Assembly: GCF_007858495.1 (NCBI RefSeq) | Contig: NZ_CP041663.1 | Coordinates: 496,001 to 560,000, forward strand | Source: Mycoplasma anserisalpingitidis | Lineage (GTDB): Bacteria; Bacillota_I; Bacilli_A; Mycoplasmatales; Metamycoplasmataceae | Direction of reading: 5' to 3' | Length of the DNA stretch: 64,000 nucleotides | Shown: positions 9,177-19,106 of the stretch, piece after piece | Position numbering within the stretch: the first letter of the stretch is position 1 | Layout: the number at the start of each line of letters is the position of its first letter | Notes under the pieces: model-generated | The model's database searches: none | Told to the model about the DNA's origin: nothing | Seen by the model: the letters and a program-made list of their open reading frames with translations, nothing else | Made by a program: the position numbers and the translations under genes

Positions 9177-11687
9177 ATGAAAAAATTGAGAGAAATTTTT
9201 AAATCAAGCGAAATGCGTCTTGCTGAAAAAAATCTAGTTCAAATCAATAAACTTGAACCAGAAATTTCAAAGTTATCTAATCAAGAATTACAAGAAAAAA
9301 CAATTGAGTTTAAAAATAGATTAATTAATGGTGAAACTACCGATGATCTTAGAGTAGAAGTTTTTGCTGTTTGTCGTGAAGCTACAAAAAGAATTTTAGG
9401 TAAACGTCCATACGATGTACAAATGCTTGGTGGAATTTTACTTGATCTAGGTTCAGTTGCTGAAATGAAAACTGGTGAAGGTAAAACAATTACTTCGATT
9501 GCTCCAGTGTATTTAAATGCTCTTGAAGGTAAGGGAGCAATTGTTTCAACAGTTAACGAATATCTTTCTGAACGTGATGCTCAAGAGATGGGTCAAGTTT
9601 TTAATTTTTTAGGTTTAACTGTTGGTTTAAATAAAGCACAAATGTCCCAAGATGCTAAACGTGCCGCTTACGCTGCAGACATTACTTATTCAGTTCATGC
9701 TGAAATGGGATTTGACTATCTTAGAGATAATATGGTCTCAAATATGTCTGAAAAAGTTCAACGTGGATTACATTTTTGCTTAATTGACGAGGTTGACTCA
9801 ATTTTAATTGATGAAGCAAAAACACCGCTCATCATCTCTGGTGGTGAAGGAGAGGATACTCAACTTTATTTTGCTGCTGATCAATTTGTTAGAACACTTA
9901 ATGAAGATGACTATGTTATTGATGATGAATCAAAAGCAATTAACTTAACTAACTCAGGAATTGAAAAAGCTAATAAATTCTACAAAATAAATTCACTTTA
10001 TGACATTGAAAATAGTGAAATAGTGCACAGAATTGCTAACTCTCTTAGAGCTCATAAAATTATGAAAAACAATGTTGAATATATTGTAAGAGAAGGAAAA
10101 ATTGAATTAGTAGATGCTTTTACTGGACGGATCATGGATGGTCGTAGTTATTCTGAAGGTCTTCAACAAGCATTACAAGCTAAAGAAATGGTTGAAATCG
10201 AACCAGAAACCAAAACTTTAGCAACCATTACTTATCAAAACTTTTTCCGTATGTTTGATAAACTTTGTGGAATGACTGGTACAGGTAAAACTGAAGAACA
10301 AGAATTCATCGATATCTATAATATGCGTGTAAATGTCGTTCCTACTAACTTACCTATTGCTCGTGTTGATGAACCTGATGCAATTTTTGCTACAGCAAAT
10401 GCAAAATGAAAAGCTGTTGTTGAAAAAATTGAAGAGCTTTACAAAAAGAGACAACCAGTACTTGTTGGTACAGCTCAAATTGAAGATTCTGAAATAGTTC
10501 ATGAACTACTTTCAAGAAAGGGAATTCCTCATCAAGTTCTTAATGCTAAGCAAAATGCTGCTGAAGCTGAAATTATTGCTAAAGCTGGTGAAGTTGGTGC
10601 AGTAACAATCGCAACAAATATGGCTGGTCGTGGAACTGACATTAAACTTGCTAAAGAAGCACTTGAACTTGGGGGGCTTTATGTTTTAGGAACTGATAAA
10701 GCTGAAGCTAGAAGAATTGACAATCAGCTTAAAGGTCGTTCAGGTCGTCAAGGAGATGTTGGTACAAGTAAATTCTTTCTTTCGCTTGAAGATCAATTAA
10801 TGAAACGTTTTAGTAGTTATGAAAGTTTTCAAGAAGCATACAGAGATTCTGGAGATAAAGAAATCACAAACAAAAATCTTAATTTTGGATTTAATCATGC
10901 TCAAAAGAAAATTGAAGGATTTAACTATGATTCACGTAAATCTGTTCTTAATTACGATGATGTTATACGTCAACAACGTGACTTGATTTATTCACAAAGA
11001 GATTTAATTTTGCTTACCGAAGATGCTTCATTTATTGTTGAAAGAATGATTAAATTTAGCATTAAATCAATCACTAATAATGAAGAATATAAACTACACA
11101 ACGGTAATTTCGATTACCAAAGTTTAGTTAATTTCCTAAATAAAAATATTGGTGAGGTTATTAAATATCAATTTTCTCTTGATGAAGTTAAAATGATTCA
11201 TGAGCAAGATCTGCCTGAATATATTTCTAAGAAAATTATTGAGCTTTATCAAATTTGAAAAGAAAATGCTTTAATAAATTATGATTCAGAATACATCAAT
11301 GAACAACTTCGTCAAATTATTTTAAGAATTCTTGATGATAAATGACAAAATCATATTAATATAATGGATAAACTTCGTTCAAACACTAACTTAGTTCAGT
11401 ATGCGCAAAAAAATCCATATCAAACTTACACTGAAGAGGGTACAAGAAAATTTGAAGCAATGCTAGAAAATATCGCTTATGAAGTTATGCTTTCAGTATT
11501 TAGAAGCTCAATCGGTAGAAAAACTAACATTACTAAAGAGATGAAAAGTGATCCAATTTTTATCCAGCTTTCAAGAACTTATACATTTATACCTACTCTA
11601 AGTTATGAAGAAAATGAAAAACAATTAATTGAATTGTATAAAACAGTTAAAAGAAGAATTGAAGAATTAGAGAAACCAAAAGAGTAA
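9177..11687 (+). CDS. secA: Preprotein translocase ATPase SecA
   Basis: An 836-residue motor of Sec-dependent export at the membrane. Walker A is in MKTGEGKT (about residue 100), Walker B is LIDEVDS, and the second nucleotide-binding domain carries NMAGRGTDI and QLKGRSGRQGD. TGA Trp codons at 10408, 11256 and 11342 join the segments. The C-terminal zinc-binding tail of many SecA proteins is absent; the protein ends in an acidic/basic tail EELEKPKE. It is a single gene ending in its own terminator before the rplK leader. Confidence 0.97.
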
Positions 11688-11707
11688 AAAACTTTGGTTT
11701 TTTTATT
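11673..11707 (+). terminator. Terminator of secA
   Basis: AAACCAAA ... TTTGGTTT followed by TTTTTATT; the secA stop codon lies in the loop/stem. Confidence 0.8.
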
Positions 11708-11749
11708 ATTTTTGACCAAAAAATCATTTTAAAAATTTAACTTTTAATA

Positions 11750-11755
11750 TATAAT
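11750..11755 (+). promoter_or_regulatory. -10 box of the rplK-rplA promoter
   Basis: A perfect TATAAT about 100 bases before rplK, preceded by an A/T-rich region; there is no strong -35 box. Confidence 0.5.
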
Positions 11756-11785
11756 AAGTAAGCATTTAATATATACATATTAATT

Positions 11786-11835
11786 TGCCTCTAGCTAGTG
11801 GGAGATTTATTTAAGAAGATCGCTAGTACCACATA
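11786..11835 (+). promoter_or_regulatory. Structured leader of rplK-rplA, candidate ribosomal protein L1 binding site
   Basis: CTAGC (11791-11795) can pair with GCTAG (11822-11826), enclosing GTGGGAGATTT and AAGAAGAT. A GUGGGAG-type internal loop before the L11-L1 operon, followed by ACCACA, resembles the site at which L1 represses its own operon in other bacteria. The assignment rests on position and this short motif. Confidence 0.45.
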
Positions 11836-11853
11836 TATCGAAAGGATACAAAC

Positions 11854-12438
11854 ATGGCTAAAAAAGAAGTAGTTCGTGTTGCTAAATTGCAATTCAACGC
11901 CGGTCAAGCTAAACCAGGTCCAGCTCTTGCTGGAGTTGGAATTAACATGCCTGAATTCACAAGAGCATTTAACGACGCAACTAGAGAAAGAGGAAATGAA
12001 CCAGTTCCTGTAGAAATTACTGTATATAAAGATAAATCATTTGATTTTAAATTATTTACATCACCAGCTTCATTTAAACTTTTACAAGCTGCTAAATTAT
12101 CTAAAGGTTCACAAAATTCAAAAACAACAATCGCTGGAACAATTTCAGTTGATCAACTTAGAAGTATTGCTGAATACAAATTACCAGATTTAAATACTGA
12201 TGATGTTGAAGCTGCTATGGCAACAATTGCTGGTACAGCTAAAAACATGGGAATCTTAGTTGAAGGATTTGACGATATTGCTCAAGCAAAAGCTGCTGCT
12301 AAAGCTGCTGCAAGAGAACAAGCTTTAAATAAAGCAAGAGAAGAATCACTTGCTAAAGCATCACAAGAATTAGTTGACTCAAAAGGTCAATCAATCAATG
12401 TTAATGTAATTGGTGAAGAAGAAAAAGGAGAAGAATAA
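11854..12438 (+). CDS. rplK: 50S ribosomal protein L11 with C-terminal extension
   Basis: 194 residues, against about 141 in the usual family. Residues 1-142 match L11: N-terminal VAKLQFNAGQAKPGPALAGVGINM, and a C-terminal rRNA-binding domain ending near GTAKNMGI. It binds the GTPase-associated region of 23S rRNA. The extra 50 residues are Ala/Lys-rich and helical (QAKAAAKAAAREQALNKA), then acidic (GEEEKGEE). It is preceded by the structured leader, has an AAAGGATA ribosome site, and overlaps rplA by one base (TAATG). Confidence 0.95.
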   Translation: MAKKEVVRVAKLQFNAGQAKPGPALAGVGINMPEFTRAFNDATRERGNEPVPVEITVYKDKSFDFKLFTSPASFKLLQAAKLSKGSQNSKTTIAGTISVDQLRSIAEYKLPDLNTDDVEAAMATIAGTAKNMGILVEGFDDIAQAKAAAKAAAREQALNKAREESLAKASQELVDSKGQSINVNVIGEEEKGEE

Positions 12439-13133
12439 TGGCTAGAAAAGTTTCTAAAAAATTACAAGCTGCTAGAGATAGCTTTGACAGAACAATTGCT
12501 TACGATTTAGAACAAGCTATTGAAATCGCTAAAAAAACTTCTTATACAAAATTTGATTCTTCTATCGACCTTGCATTTAACTTAAACCTTGATGTTCGTA
12601 AAGCTGAACAACAACTACGTGGAGCTGTTTTATTACCATTTGGAACAGGTAAAAATGTTCGTGTATTAGTTGTTACAAACAACGTGGAAAAACAAAAAGC
12701 AGCTAAAGAAGCTGGAGCAGACATCGTTTTAGATGGACCAGCTTTAGAACAAAAAATTAAAGAAGATGACTTTGATTTCGAAGTTATGGTTGCTGACCCA
12801 GCTATGATGCCTATTTTAGGTAAATACGGGAAAAAACTTGGACCTAAAGGTTTAATGCCTAACCCTAAAACAGGAACAGTTACACCTACACCTGAAAAAA
12901 CAGTTGAAGAACTTAAAAAAGGTAAAGCTAACTATCGTACAGATAAAGCAGGTATTGTTCACTCATTAATTGGTAAATCAAGTATGCCTACAGAACACTT
13001 AGTTGAAAATGCTAAAGTTTTAATTTCTTTAATTAGAAAATTAAAACCAGCTGCTGTTAAAGGAACATACATGTTAAACTTAACAGTTTCAGCTTCAATG
13101 GGACCAAGTGTTAAAATTAAATTAGATAAATAA
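12438..13133 (+). CDS. rplA: 50S ribosomal protein L1
   Basis: 231 residues, the normal length. L1 forms the mobile L1 stalk and also represses its own operon in many bacteria. Signatures: GPKGLMPNPKTGTV at about residues 136-149, and C-terminal GTYMLNLTVSASMGP. Start and stop of the gene pair overlap (TAATG), so translation is coupled to rplK. A hairpin terminator follows. Confidence 0.97.
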   Translation: MARKVSKKLQAARDSFDRTIAYDLEQAIEIAKKTSYTKFDSSIDLAFNLNLDVRKAEQQLRGAVLLPFGTGKNVRVLVVTNNVEKQKAAKEAGADIVLDGPALEQKIKEDDFDFEVMVADPAMMPILGKYGKKLGPKGLMPNPKTGTVTPTPEKTVEELKKGKANYRTDKAGIVHSLIGKSSMPTEHLVENAKVLISLIRKLKPAAVKGTYMLNLTVSASMGPSVKIKLDK

Positions 13134-13138
13134 TTTTA

Positions 13139-13168
13139 GAACGTTGATTAATTTCAACGTTTTTTGTT
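13139..13168 (+). terminator. Terminator of rplK-rplA
   Basis: AACGTTGA-TTAAT-TTCAACGTTTTTTG hairpin with a T-run just after rplA. Confidence 0.85.
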
Positions 13169-13187
13169 TAAGTTTGACTATGAATTT

Positions 13188-13236
13188 AAAATAAGTGTTT
13201 AGAAAACACAAATGTGGAAAAAACACTTATTTTTTA
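13188..13236. repeat. hsdS-flank repeat A (left copy)
   Basis: A 49-base element whose ends form AATAAGTGTTT ... AAACACTTATT. Its reverse complement recurs at 14781-14824, including the internal AACACAAATGT. The hairpin plus trailing Ts could also act as a second terminator. Confidence 0.8.
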
Positions 13237-13237
13237 T

Positions 13238-13268
13238 ATATGAAATATTTCAACTTTCCAAGATAAAA
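13238..13268. repeat. hsdS-flank repeat B (left copy)
   Basis: ATGAAATATTTCAACTTTCCAAGA; an inverted, diverged copy (CTTGGAAAGTCTTATATTTCAT) lies at 14940-14968. Confidence 0.7.
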
Positions 13269-13318
13269 GCAAAAAGATTATTTTTAGCGAAAATTTGTGT
13301 ATAAATAAAACTTTTTGA

Positions 13319-13374
13319 AAAATTTACATAAGAATTTTTAGGTTTTATTAAACTTTCCCACTTAGTAGTATAAA
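13319..13374. repeat. hsdS-flank repeat C (left, inverted copy)
   Basis: Contains TTTACATAAGAATTTTTAGG and ACTTTCCCACTTAGTAG. In reverse complement it matches the elements at 14644-14701 and 14829-14888 on the other side of hsdS. It lies just beyond the hsdS stop codon. Confidence 0.85.
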
Positions 13375-13393
13375 TAAAACCACCAATTGGTGG

Positions 13394-14587
13394 TTAATTC
13401 TTAGGGAAATCTAACAATTTATTTCTATAGTATTCATATTGTTGTTTTCTAAGTTTAATTTCTTTAGGGAGACCGATTAAAATATTGTTGCTAATATCAT
13501 CGAATTTATCTAATATCTGAATGATTTTTTGTTGAGTTATTAAATCCGGAAGACTAATTTCTATTTGTCCTAAGTCTACTAAATTAATCTTAGGTGGAAT
13601 TGCTTTAACCAATTTTCTTTTATTAATTTCTTTTTTTCCATAACTAGATAATAAGCTATATTTTAAGAATTTAGTACATATTAATTTTTTATTTGCTCTT
13701 ATTAATGCTAATGTAACATAATATGCTAAAGGATTATCATTTTGAACTATAGCAACTTTTCCTATCGAACCTATTCTTGTGAAAAATAAGTCATCTTTAA
13801 TTGGTTTAATTTTGTATTTTTTAAATTCATCGATTGAAATGTACTTATCTGTTTGGTTAATGTTAGTTATATTTTGAGCACTAATAAAAGGAACTCCGAC
13901 TTTAGTATATTTTGGTGTTTGATGTGTACCGTCATAAATTTCAGATATTTGGTTTAACTTAAATTTTTTTACAGATTCATCGAAGCTCAATAATGTATTT
14001 AAGTAGTGTTGATATTGTTTATTCCGGCGCTCCAACTCGCGCTCCAACTCTTTAACATAAATGTTGAATTTATCAAGTATTTTTACGATTTTGTTTTGTG
14101 TATCTATAGAAGGAATTGGAATTTTTAGTTCTTTTAATTCATTTATATTGACTTTTTTAAATGTAGATAAATTTGAATTATTTATACACCATTCGGATAT
14201 CTCATAAAAATAATGAAGTAAAAATTTTACTGATATTGTATTTTCATATTCTTTTTTCACGCTTAAGTTTGTGAATTGTTGATTTGCTAATGAATCTTCA
14301 TATAATAATCCAAATTGCCCAATAGTAGCAGTAGTGGAAAGTAGAAATGAGTTTTTTTTAAATAATCCACTACCTTTTACAGCCTCTCAAGTTATCTTTA
14401 GCTTTGATTTCTTTAATATACTTCCCTGCTCTTTTAAATCATCTAACCTAAATCAATTGTAAACACCATCTTTTCAATAATCTGGGTTATTTTTGTAAGG
14501 GGTATAACCATTTCTTATTTCAAAAACTTCACCAATAGTTTTTCACTCAACTTTTTCATTTTTAATCAAATCTCAAATTTTACTCAT
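13394..14587 (-). CDS. hsdS: Type I restriction-modification specificity subunit
   Basis: A 397-residue HsdS that selects the DNA target for a type I methylase/nuclease. It has two target-recognition domains (residues about 1-165 and 210-350), each followed by a conserved helical spacer: KIVKILDKFN...RRNKQYQHYLN and KIIQILDKFD...LRKQQYEYYRNKLL. The two-domain length is complete, with no truncation. The ATG at 14585-14587 follows TTGGGGAGTT. Several TGA Trp codons lie in the first third. No hsdM or hsdR is in the window. The gene sits exactly between inverted repeats (C and C'), an arrangement typical of recombining specificity loci. The sequence target cannot be predicted. Confidence 0.93.
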
Positions 14588-14643
14588 AACTCCCCAATTG
14601 TTAAATTAATTATATTTTATTAATGCTTTTTTACTAATAAAAA

Positions 14644-14701
14644 TATTATGCTACTAAGTGGGAAAGTAGGATAGAACAATAAAAAATCTTATGTAAATTC
14701 T
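14644..14701. repeat. hsdS-flank repeat C' (right, proximal copy)
   Basis: TATGCTACTAAGTGGGAAAG, then AATCTTATGTAAATTC. It is inverted relative to 13319-13374, and is a direct repeat of 14829-14888. Confidence 0.85.
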
Positions 14702-14780
14702 ATAAAAGCGAAAGATTTTAAACATATTTAGTTAAAGAACAACTTTTTAAATTATTCTTATAAAGTTAAGAGTTAGAAAA

Positions 14781-14824
14781 AAATAAGTGTTTTTTTACAT
14801 TTGTGTTTTGCAAACACTTATTTA
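14781..14824. repeat. hsdS-flank repeat A' (right copy)
   Basis: AAATAAGTGTTTTTTTACATTTGTGTTTTGCAAACACTTATTT region; reverse complement of repeat A at 13188-13236 with few differences. Confidence 0.8.
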
Positions 14825-14828
14825 AATA

Positions 14829-14888
14829 TTATTATGTTACTAACTGGGAAGGTAGGATATAATAATGGAAATTCTTATGTAAATTTTC
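14829..14888. repeat. hsdS-flank repeat C'' (right, distal copy)
   Basis: TATGTTACTAACTGGGAAGG followed by TTCTTATGTAAATTTT. It is a direct repeat of 14644-14701 and inverted relative to 13319-13374. Confidence 0.85.
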
Positions 14889-14939
14889 AAAAAAACATCA
14901 AATATTACAATAATTAACTTAAAAATTGACTTTTTGTTT

Positions 14940-14968
14940 CTTTCTTGGAAAGTCTTATATTTCATAAA
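14940..14968. repeat. hsdS-flank repeat B' (right copy)
   Basis: CTTTCTTGGAAAGTCTTATA then TTTCATAAA; an inverted, diverged copy of 13238-13268. The C''-B' order mirrors the left-flank B-C order. Confidence 0.7.
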
Positions 14969-14977
14969 TTTATAAAT

Positions 14978-15003
14978 TAAAAAACCTAAATTTCTTTAGG
15001 CTT
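14978..15003 (-). terminator. Terminator of the rbgA operon
   Basis: On the minus strand CCTAAA-GAAA-TTTAGG followed by TTTTTTAATTT. Confidence 0.75.
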
Positions 15004-15043
15004 ATTTTGACATCTACGACGTCGGCTCATTAATTATTATACA

Positions 15044-15889
15044 TTAATCATAAGTTACGCCGCGAAGATTTTTGAGAAATTGTAAAAATCATTTTTGAGT
15101 TCTTAATTCATCGGGTTTTCCGTCTTTTGTTAAAAATTTCTTAATTAGTGCCAACTTGAAAAATTGACTATAAACAAAAACTCTTTCTTCAGATGGTTCC
15201 ACACCTAAATCTTTAATAATATTTGGATAATATCTTGAAACTAAACAATAACCTGCATAAGAAATTAAATCTACTGGAAAAATAGAATTCTTAATTGAAT
15301 CAATAACACTTAATTTTATAGCTACTTCAAGATCATCAATTTTAGGCATTAAAATGCCAGGAGTATCCATAAAATAGAAATTATCAACTGAAACTCATTT
15401 AACTACAGTAGTTACACCAGGATAGTCAGCAACTTTAAGATTATTTTGATTTGTCATTAAATTAATTAATGTGCTTTTCCCTGCATTTGGTACACCAACA
15501 ACCATAACTTTAATTTTAGGATTTAGAAATCCTTTTTCTTTTTTCTTATCAACCATTGGTTTCATTATTTGATTGATTTTGTTTAAAATGATTTTTTTAG
15601 AAGACTTCTTTCTTAAATCAGTTCATAATACATTTTCGGTTCCAAAACGTTTATTTATTAATTCTTTTTTAGATGAATCCATCATATCTTCTTTAGTAAT
15701 AATAAAAAGTCTTGGTTTTTGAGGTGAAATCGAATCAAAATCTTCATTATAGGTGCTAATTGGTGAGCGAGCATCTAATACAACAATAAACAAATCACAA
15801 ATATTCGCATTTTCTTTAATATTTCTCATTGCCTTTGCCATATGACCTGGATATCACTGAATTAGATTTTGTAAATCTTTAGTTTCCAT
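15044..15889 (-). CDS. rbgA: Ribosome biogenesis GTPase RbgA (YlqF), circularly permuted
   Basis: A 281-residue GTPase needed for late 50S subunit assembly. It shows the permuted order of this family: N-terminal QWYPGHMAKA, then VLDARSPIS, the G4-like ITKED, later the P-loop GVPNAGKSTLIN and the G3 DTPGI motif, and a C-terminal helical ANTAR-like domain ending LRGVTYD. Start ATG 15887-15889 overlaps the end of the DivIVA-like gene by 11 bases, indicating coupling. It is last in a four-gene minus-strand cluster. Confidence 0.93.
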
Positions 15890-16145
15890 ATTTCGTTGCC
15901 TCTTTTAATAGTTCATTCAAACGTTTATTTTCAAATTTTAGTTCATCCAATTGTTTTTTTAGTTGCTTATTCTCATCTAAAATCTTTTGCTTATTATCTT
16001 GTTTAGATTCCTCATTTATAGTGAAATTATATAAAGTAGTTGAAATTAAATTAAGAAAAACATCCACTTCAGTTGGAGAATAACCATTTAGTTCAAGTGT
16101 AAAATTCTTATTTTCTATATTTTTTAATAATTCAGTTAATTTCAT
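15879..16145 (-). CDS. Small DivIVA/GpsB-like coiled-coil protein
   Basis: 88 residues. Residues 10-40 resemble the DivIVA N-terminal membrane-binding fold (NKNFTLELNGYSPTEVDVFLNLI), and residues 50-85 form a Lys/Glu/Leu coiled coil. The usual long C-terminal coiled coil of DivIVA is missing, so the size is closer to GpsB. In walled bacteria these proteins organise division and wall synthesis. A wall-less cell keeping one suggests a scaffold or cell-pole role, but that is inference. It lies between the RNA methyltransferase gene and rbgA with 2-base spacing upstream. Confidence 0.65.
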   Translation of the reverse strand: MKLTELLKNIENKNFTLELNGYSPTEVDVFLNLISTTLYNFTINEESKQDNKQKILDENKQLKKQLDELKFENKRLNELLKEATKYGN

Positions 16146-16147
16146 TT

Positions 16148-16897
16148 TTATCCATTTCTTACTTTATTTAGAACAATAGCAGCTGCGGTTGCTACATTAA
16201 GACTTTCGAACGAAATTGGAATATAAATAAATTGATTTACGTATTTCTCAATTTCAACAGTAATCCCATTTCCTTCATTACCAAAAATAATTAAGTTTCT
16301 TTCAGTAAATTTTACTTCATTCAACTTAATTGAATTTGATTTTAATGTTGTTGCTAAAATGTTGAATTTTCTTGAGTTAACTACTTTTTCAAGGAAATTA
16401 TAGTCCTTTACATTAATCATTTTCTGTTTAAAAAACGATCCTTGCGATGCTCTAATTACTTTTGGGTTGTAAATATCAAAATTTTGAACTACCAAAAGAT
16501 CAATATCAAACGAACGACATAATCTAATGATTGTACCGATATTACCTGGATCCTGAACTTTTTCTAAATAAGCAATATTTCTAATACTATTTAAATCAAT
16601 GTTCACTTCTCAGTCTTTAGGATTATATTTAACAATACCAAAAATATTTTGTGGGGTTACTACATCTGAAACAGATTCAATAATTTCTTTTGAAACTTCA
16701 GTGCTACTTTTGTAAAGAAAATTTTGGTTTGGACTGTATTCATAAATATCGATATTCATTTTAGCAACTACAGCTTCATTAACTAAATGTTCACCTTCGA
16801 CAATAAACATTTTGAATTTTTCACGATATTTTTTGTTTTTTAATTTAATTATGTGCTTAATTTTAGGATTATTAACACTATCTATTTTTTGTCTCAT
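16148..16897 (-). CDS. TrmH/SpoU-family rRNA or tRNA 2'-O-methyltransferase
   Basis: A 249-residue SPOUT methyltransferase. The N-terminal substrate-binding part (NPKIKHIIKLKNKKYR ... FIVEGEHLV) is followed by the knotted domain with motif 1 LEKVQDPGNIGTIIR, motif 2 IIFGNEGNGI and motif 3 IPISFESLNVATAAAIVL. The TGA at 16607-16609 is Trp and joins the halves. It probably methylates 23S rRNA ribose (RlmB/TsnR-like); the exact nucleotide cannot be told. Its start overlaps the trmL 3' end by 16 bases. Confidence 0.87.
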
Positions 16898-17415
16898 TCT
16901 AAAATGAAGTTTTTACCTTTCTGTACTTCAAACAAACTTAAATCTTTTCATTTAAGTTGTCTCATAATTTCAAATCCTACAATTGCAACGCAATTAGCTA
17001 AATTAATTGAACGCATCTCTGACATCATCGGAATTCTTAAACAATTATCAACATTGTTTTTTAATATTGACATGTCAATGCCTGTTGATTCTCTACCAAA
17101 CATGACTCAAATTTCTTTGTTTTTATCAAAATCGTCTTGATAATCAACTTCATCATAAGTTTTAAGTCCATATCTAGTGATATAAAAAATATTTTTATTA
17201 CCATATTTTTTACTAAATTCTTCATATGAGTCATGAACTTCATGTTGAATATCGCTAAGCATTCTCCCTGCACCATAACGACGTAAATATTTTGGATGTA
17301 AATCAAATGCTATTGGTTTGATAATATGCAATTTCGCACCTAAAGCGTAACATGTACGAATAATATTGCCTGTATTAGGGCAGATTTCTGGTTGATATAA
17401 TACTACATTTAACAT
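16882..17415 (-). CDS. trmL: tRNA (cytidine/uridine-34 2'-O)-methyltransferase TrmL
   Basis: 177 residues, a minimal SPOUT enzyme that methylates the wobble ribose of tRNA-Leu. Signatures: MLNVVLYQPEICPNTGNIIRTCYALGA at the start, VMFGRESTGI in the middle, and C-terminal IPMMSEMRSINLANCVAIVGFE. The length and lack of an extra N-terminal domain separate it from the neighbouring TrmH-type enzyme. It is first in the cluster with the TrmH-type gene, the DivIVA-like gene and rbgA. Confidence 0.9.
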
Positions 17416-17466
17416 ATTTCAATTATATTATTAAATGGTAATTTATAAAATAAAAGTAGTCAATGA

Positions 17467-18990
17467 CTACTTGTACTTACTAACAAAATTGTTTAATACT
17501 AATTTAATGTTTTCTATTTTAGCCAATGCTTCTTTTTCGCTTGTACCATATGTATAAATATAAAACTTAATTTTTGGTTCAGTTCCTGAAGGACGATAAG
17601 AAATAGTTGATTTATCTTTTAAAGTAATTTTGATCATATCCGAAGAAATTTCTTCATATTTATAATCTTTTACTTCATAAGTATCTTCATAGAATTCTAG
17701 TTTAGTAAAATTAGTTCTTATTAAATTTATTTTTTCAATTTCACTAAACTCATATGAAACCGTTTCGCTTTGAATGTATCCATACTTTTGATAAATTTTC
17801 TCAAGATATTCAACTAGATTCATATTTTGTTTTTTTAGTTCACTAGCTATAAAACTAAGCGCAACAACTGATTGAATTGCATCTTTATCTCTAGCTAATG
17901 AAGGTTCTATAAGTGAACCGTAACTCTCCTCGAAAGCGAAAACAGAACCTAATTTATTCTTATTAATTACATCACCTATTCATTTAAATCCTGTTGGTAC
18001 TTCATAAACATTAATATTGTTTAATTTAGAAATTTTTGCTAAAAGTGGACTTGAAACATAAGAATATACAAGTGAAGAATTTTTCATATAAAACTTATTT
18101 TCAATTAAGTAATTAAAAATAATTAATGCAGTTTCATTTCCATTTAATAATCTAAAATCATTATTATGTTTTACTGCAACACCAACTCTGTCTGAATCTG
18201 GGTCTGTAACTAATAAAAGATCAATATTTTTATTTTTTGCAGTTTTAATTAGTTCATCAAAAACTTCCTTTAGTTCAGGATTGGGTTTTTTAGCATAAGT
18301 AAAATTTGAGTCCTTTACCATATGTTTTTCCACAAAAAAACAACTATCTTCGCTAAAAATTTTATTGAAAATTGTTGGAACAAAGTAAATTCCAGTTCCA
18401 TGAAGTGGACTATATACAATTTTTAAGTTCGATATTTTTCCACTTTTATTATTTAATTTAGCAATATCGATTACTTTTTCAATATAATCATCTTTGTCTT
18501 TTTCTGAAACTAAATGTAAATACGAGTTTTTATTTAGTTTAATATCATTTGCATTTTTAATCTCACAATATTCAACAAAATATTTTTTTAGTTCAAACAC
18601 TTCATCAGGAAGCAATTGATTAGCTTTGTTATTATAAAGTTTAATTCCATTGTATTCGGCTGGATTATGACTTGCAGTGATATTAATACCTAAATCTGCA
18701 TTATGTTTTAAAATTAGATAACTGACAAATGGTGTTGGAGAAATTTCTTCGTTAAAAAGAACATTTATTTTATTTTTTGTTAAAAAATTAGCAAAATAAA
18801 CGCTAAATTCATAAGACATTATTCTATTGTCTCTACCAATGACAATTCATTTTTCATTATCACTCTGATTTTTTAGGTATTGAACAATTCCATTAGCAAT
18901 TTGTTCAACATAACCATAATTTAGTTTACTCGGACCCTCACCAATTATTCCTCTGATACCAGCGGTTCCAAAATCTAAAAATTTTTCCAT
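17467..18990 (-). CDS. Phosphoglucomutase/phosphomannomutase
   Basis: A 507-residue alpha-D-phosphohexomutase that interconverts hexose 6- and 1-phosphates. Visible motifs: FGTAGIRGIIGEG (N-terminus), the phosphoserine loop ITASHNPAEYNGIK, the metal loop VTDPDSDRVG, the sugar loop GNETALI, and the C-terminal phosphate-binding SYRPSGTEPKIKFY. All four domains are present. It probably feeds UDP-hexose and glycolipid or capsule synthesis. It is named manB, pgm or pgcA in different mycoplasmas, so I give no symbol. Confidence 0.93.
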
Positions 18991-19106
18991 ATTAAAATTA
19001 TATTAAATAAAGTATATTACCCAAAAATTAATTTCTTGTCTATATTGTTTAAATCAAAATATCAAAAATGGTAAAATATAAATAATTTTAATTAAGGGAG
19101 GTAAAA

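Larger units (their letters stand above)
14588..15043. other. Gene-free 456-base stretch holding hsdS-flank repeats
   Basis: No supported reading frame. It contains two direct copies of repeat C, one of A and one of B, plus the terminator of rbgA at its right end. A palindrome around CGACGTCG lies at about 15017-15024. Confidence 0.7.

Noticed and set aside
13188-13236. CRISPR-like repeat around hsdS
   Set aside because: Repeats are few, unequal, inverted and without regular spacers; no cas genes.
15017-15024. CGACGTCG palindrome as a phage attachment or origin site
   Set aside because: It is a short isolated palindrome in the rbgA 3' region with no integrase, repeat pair or DnaA boxes nearby.
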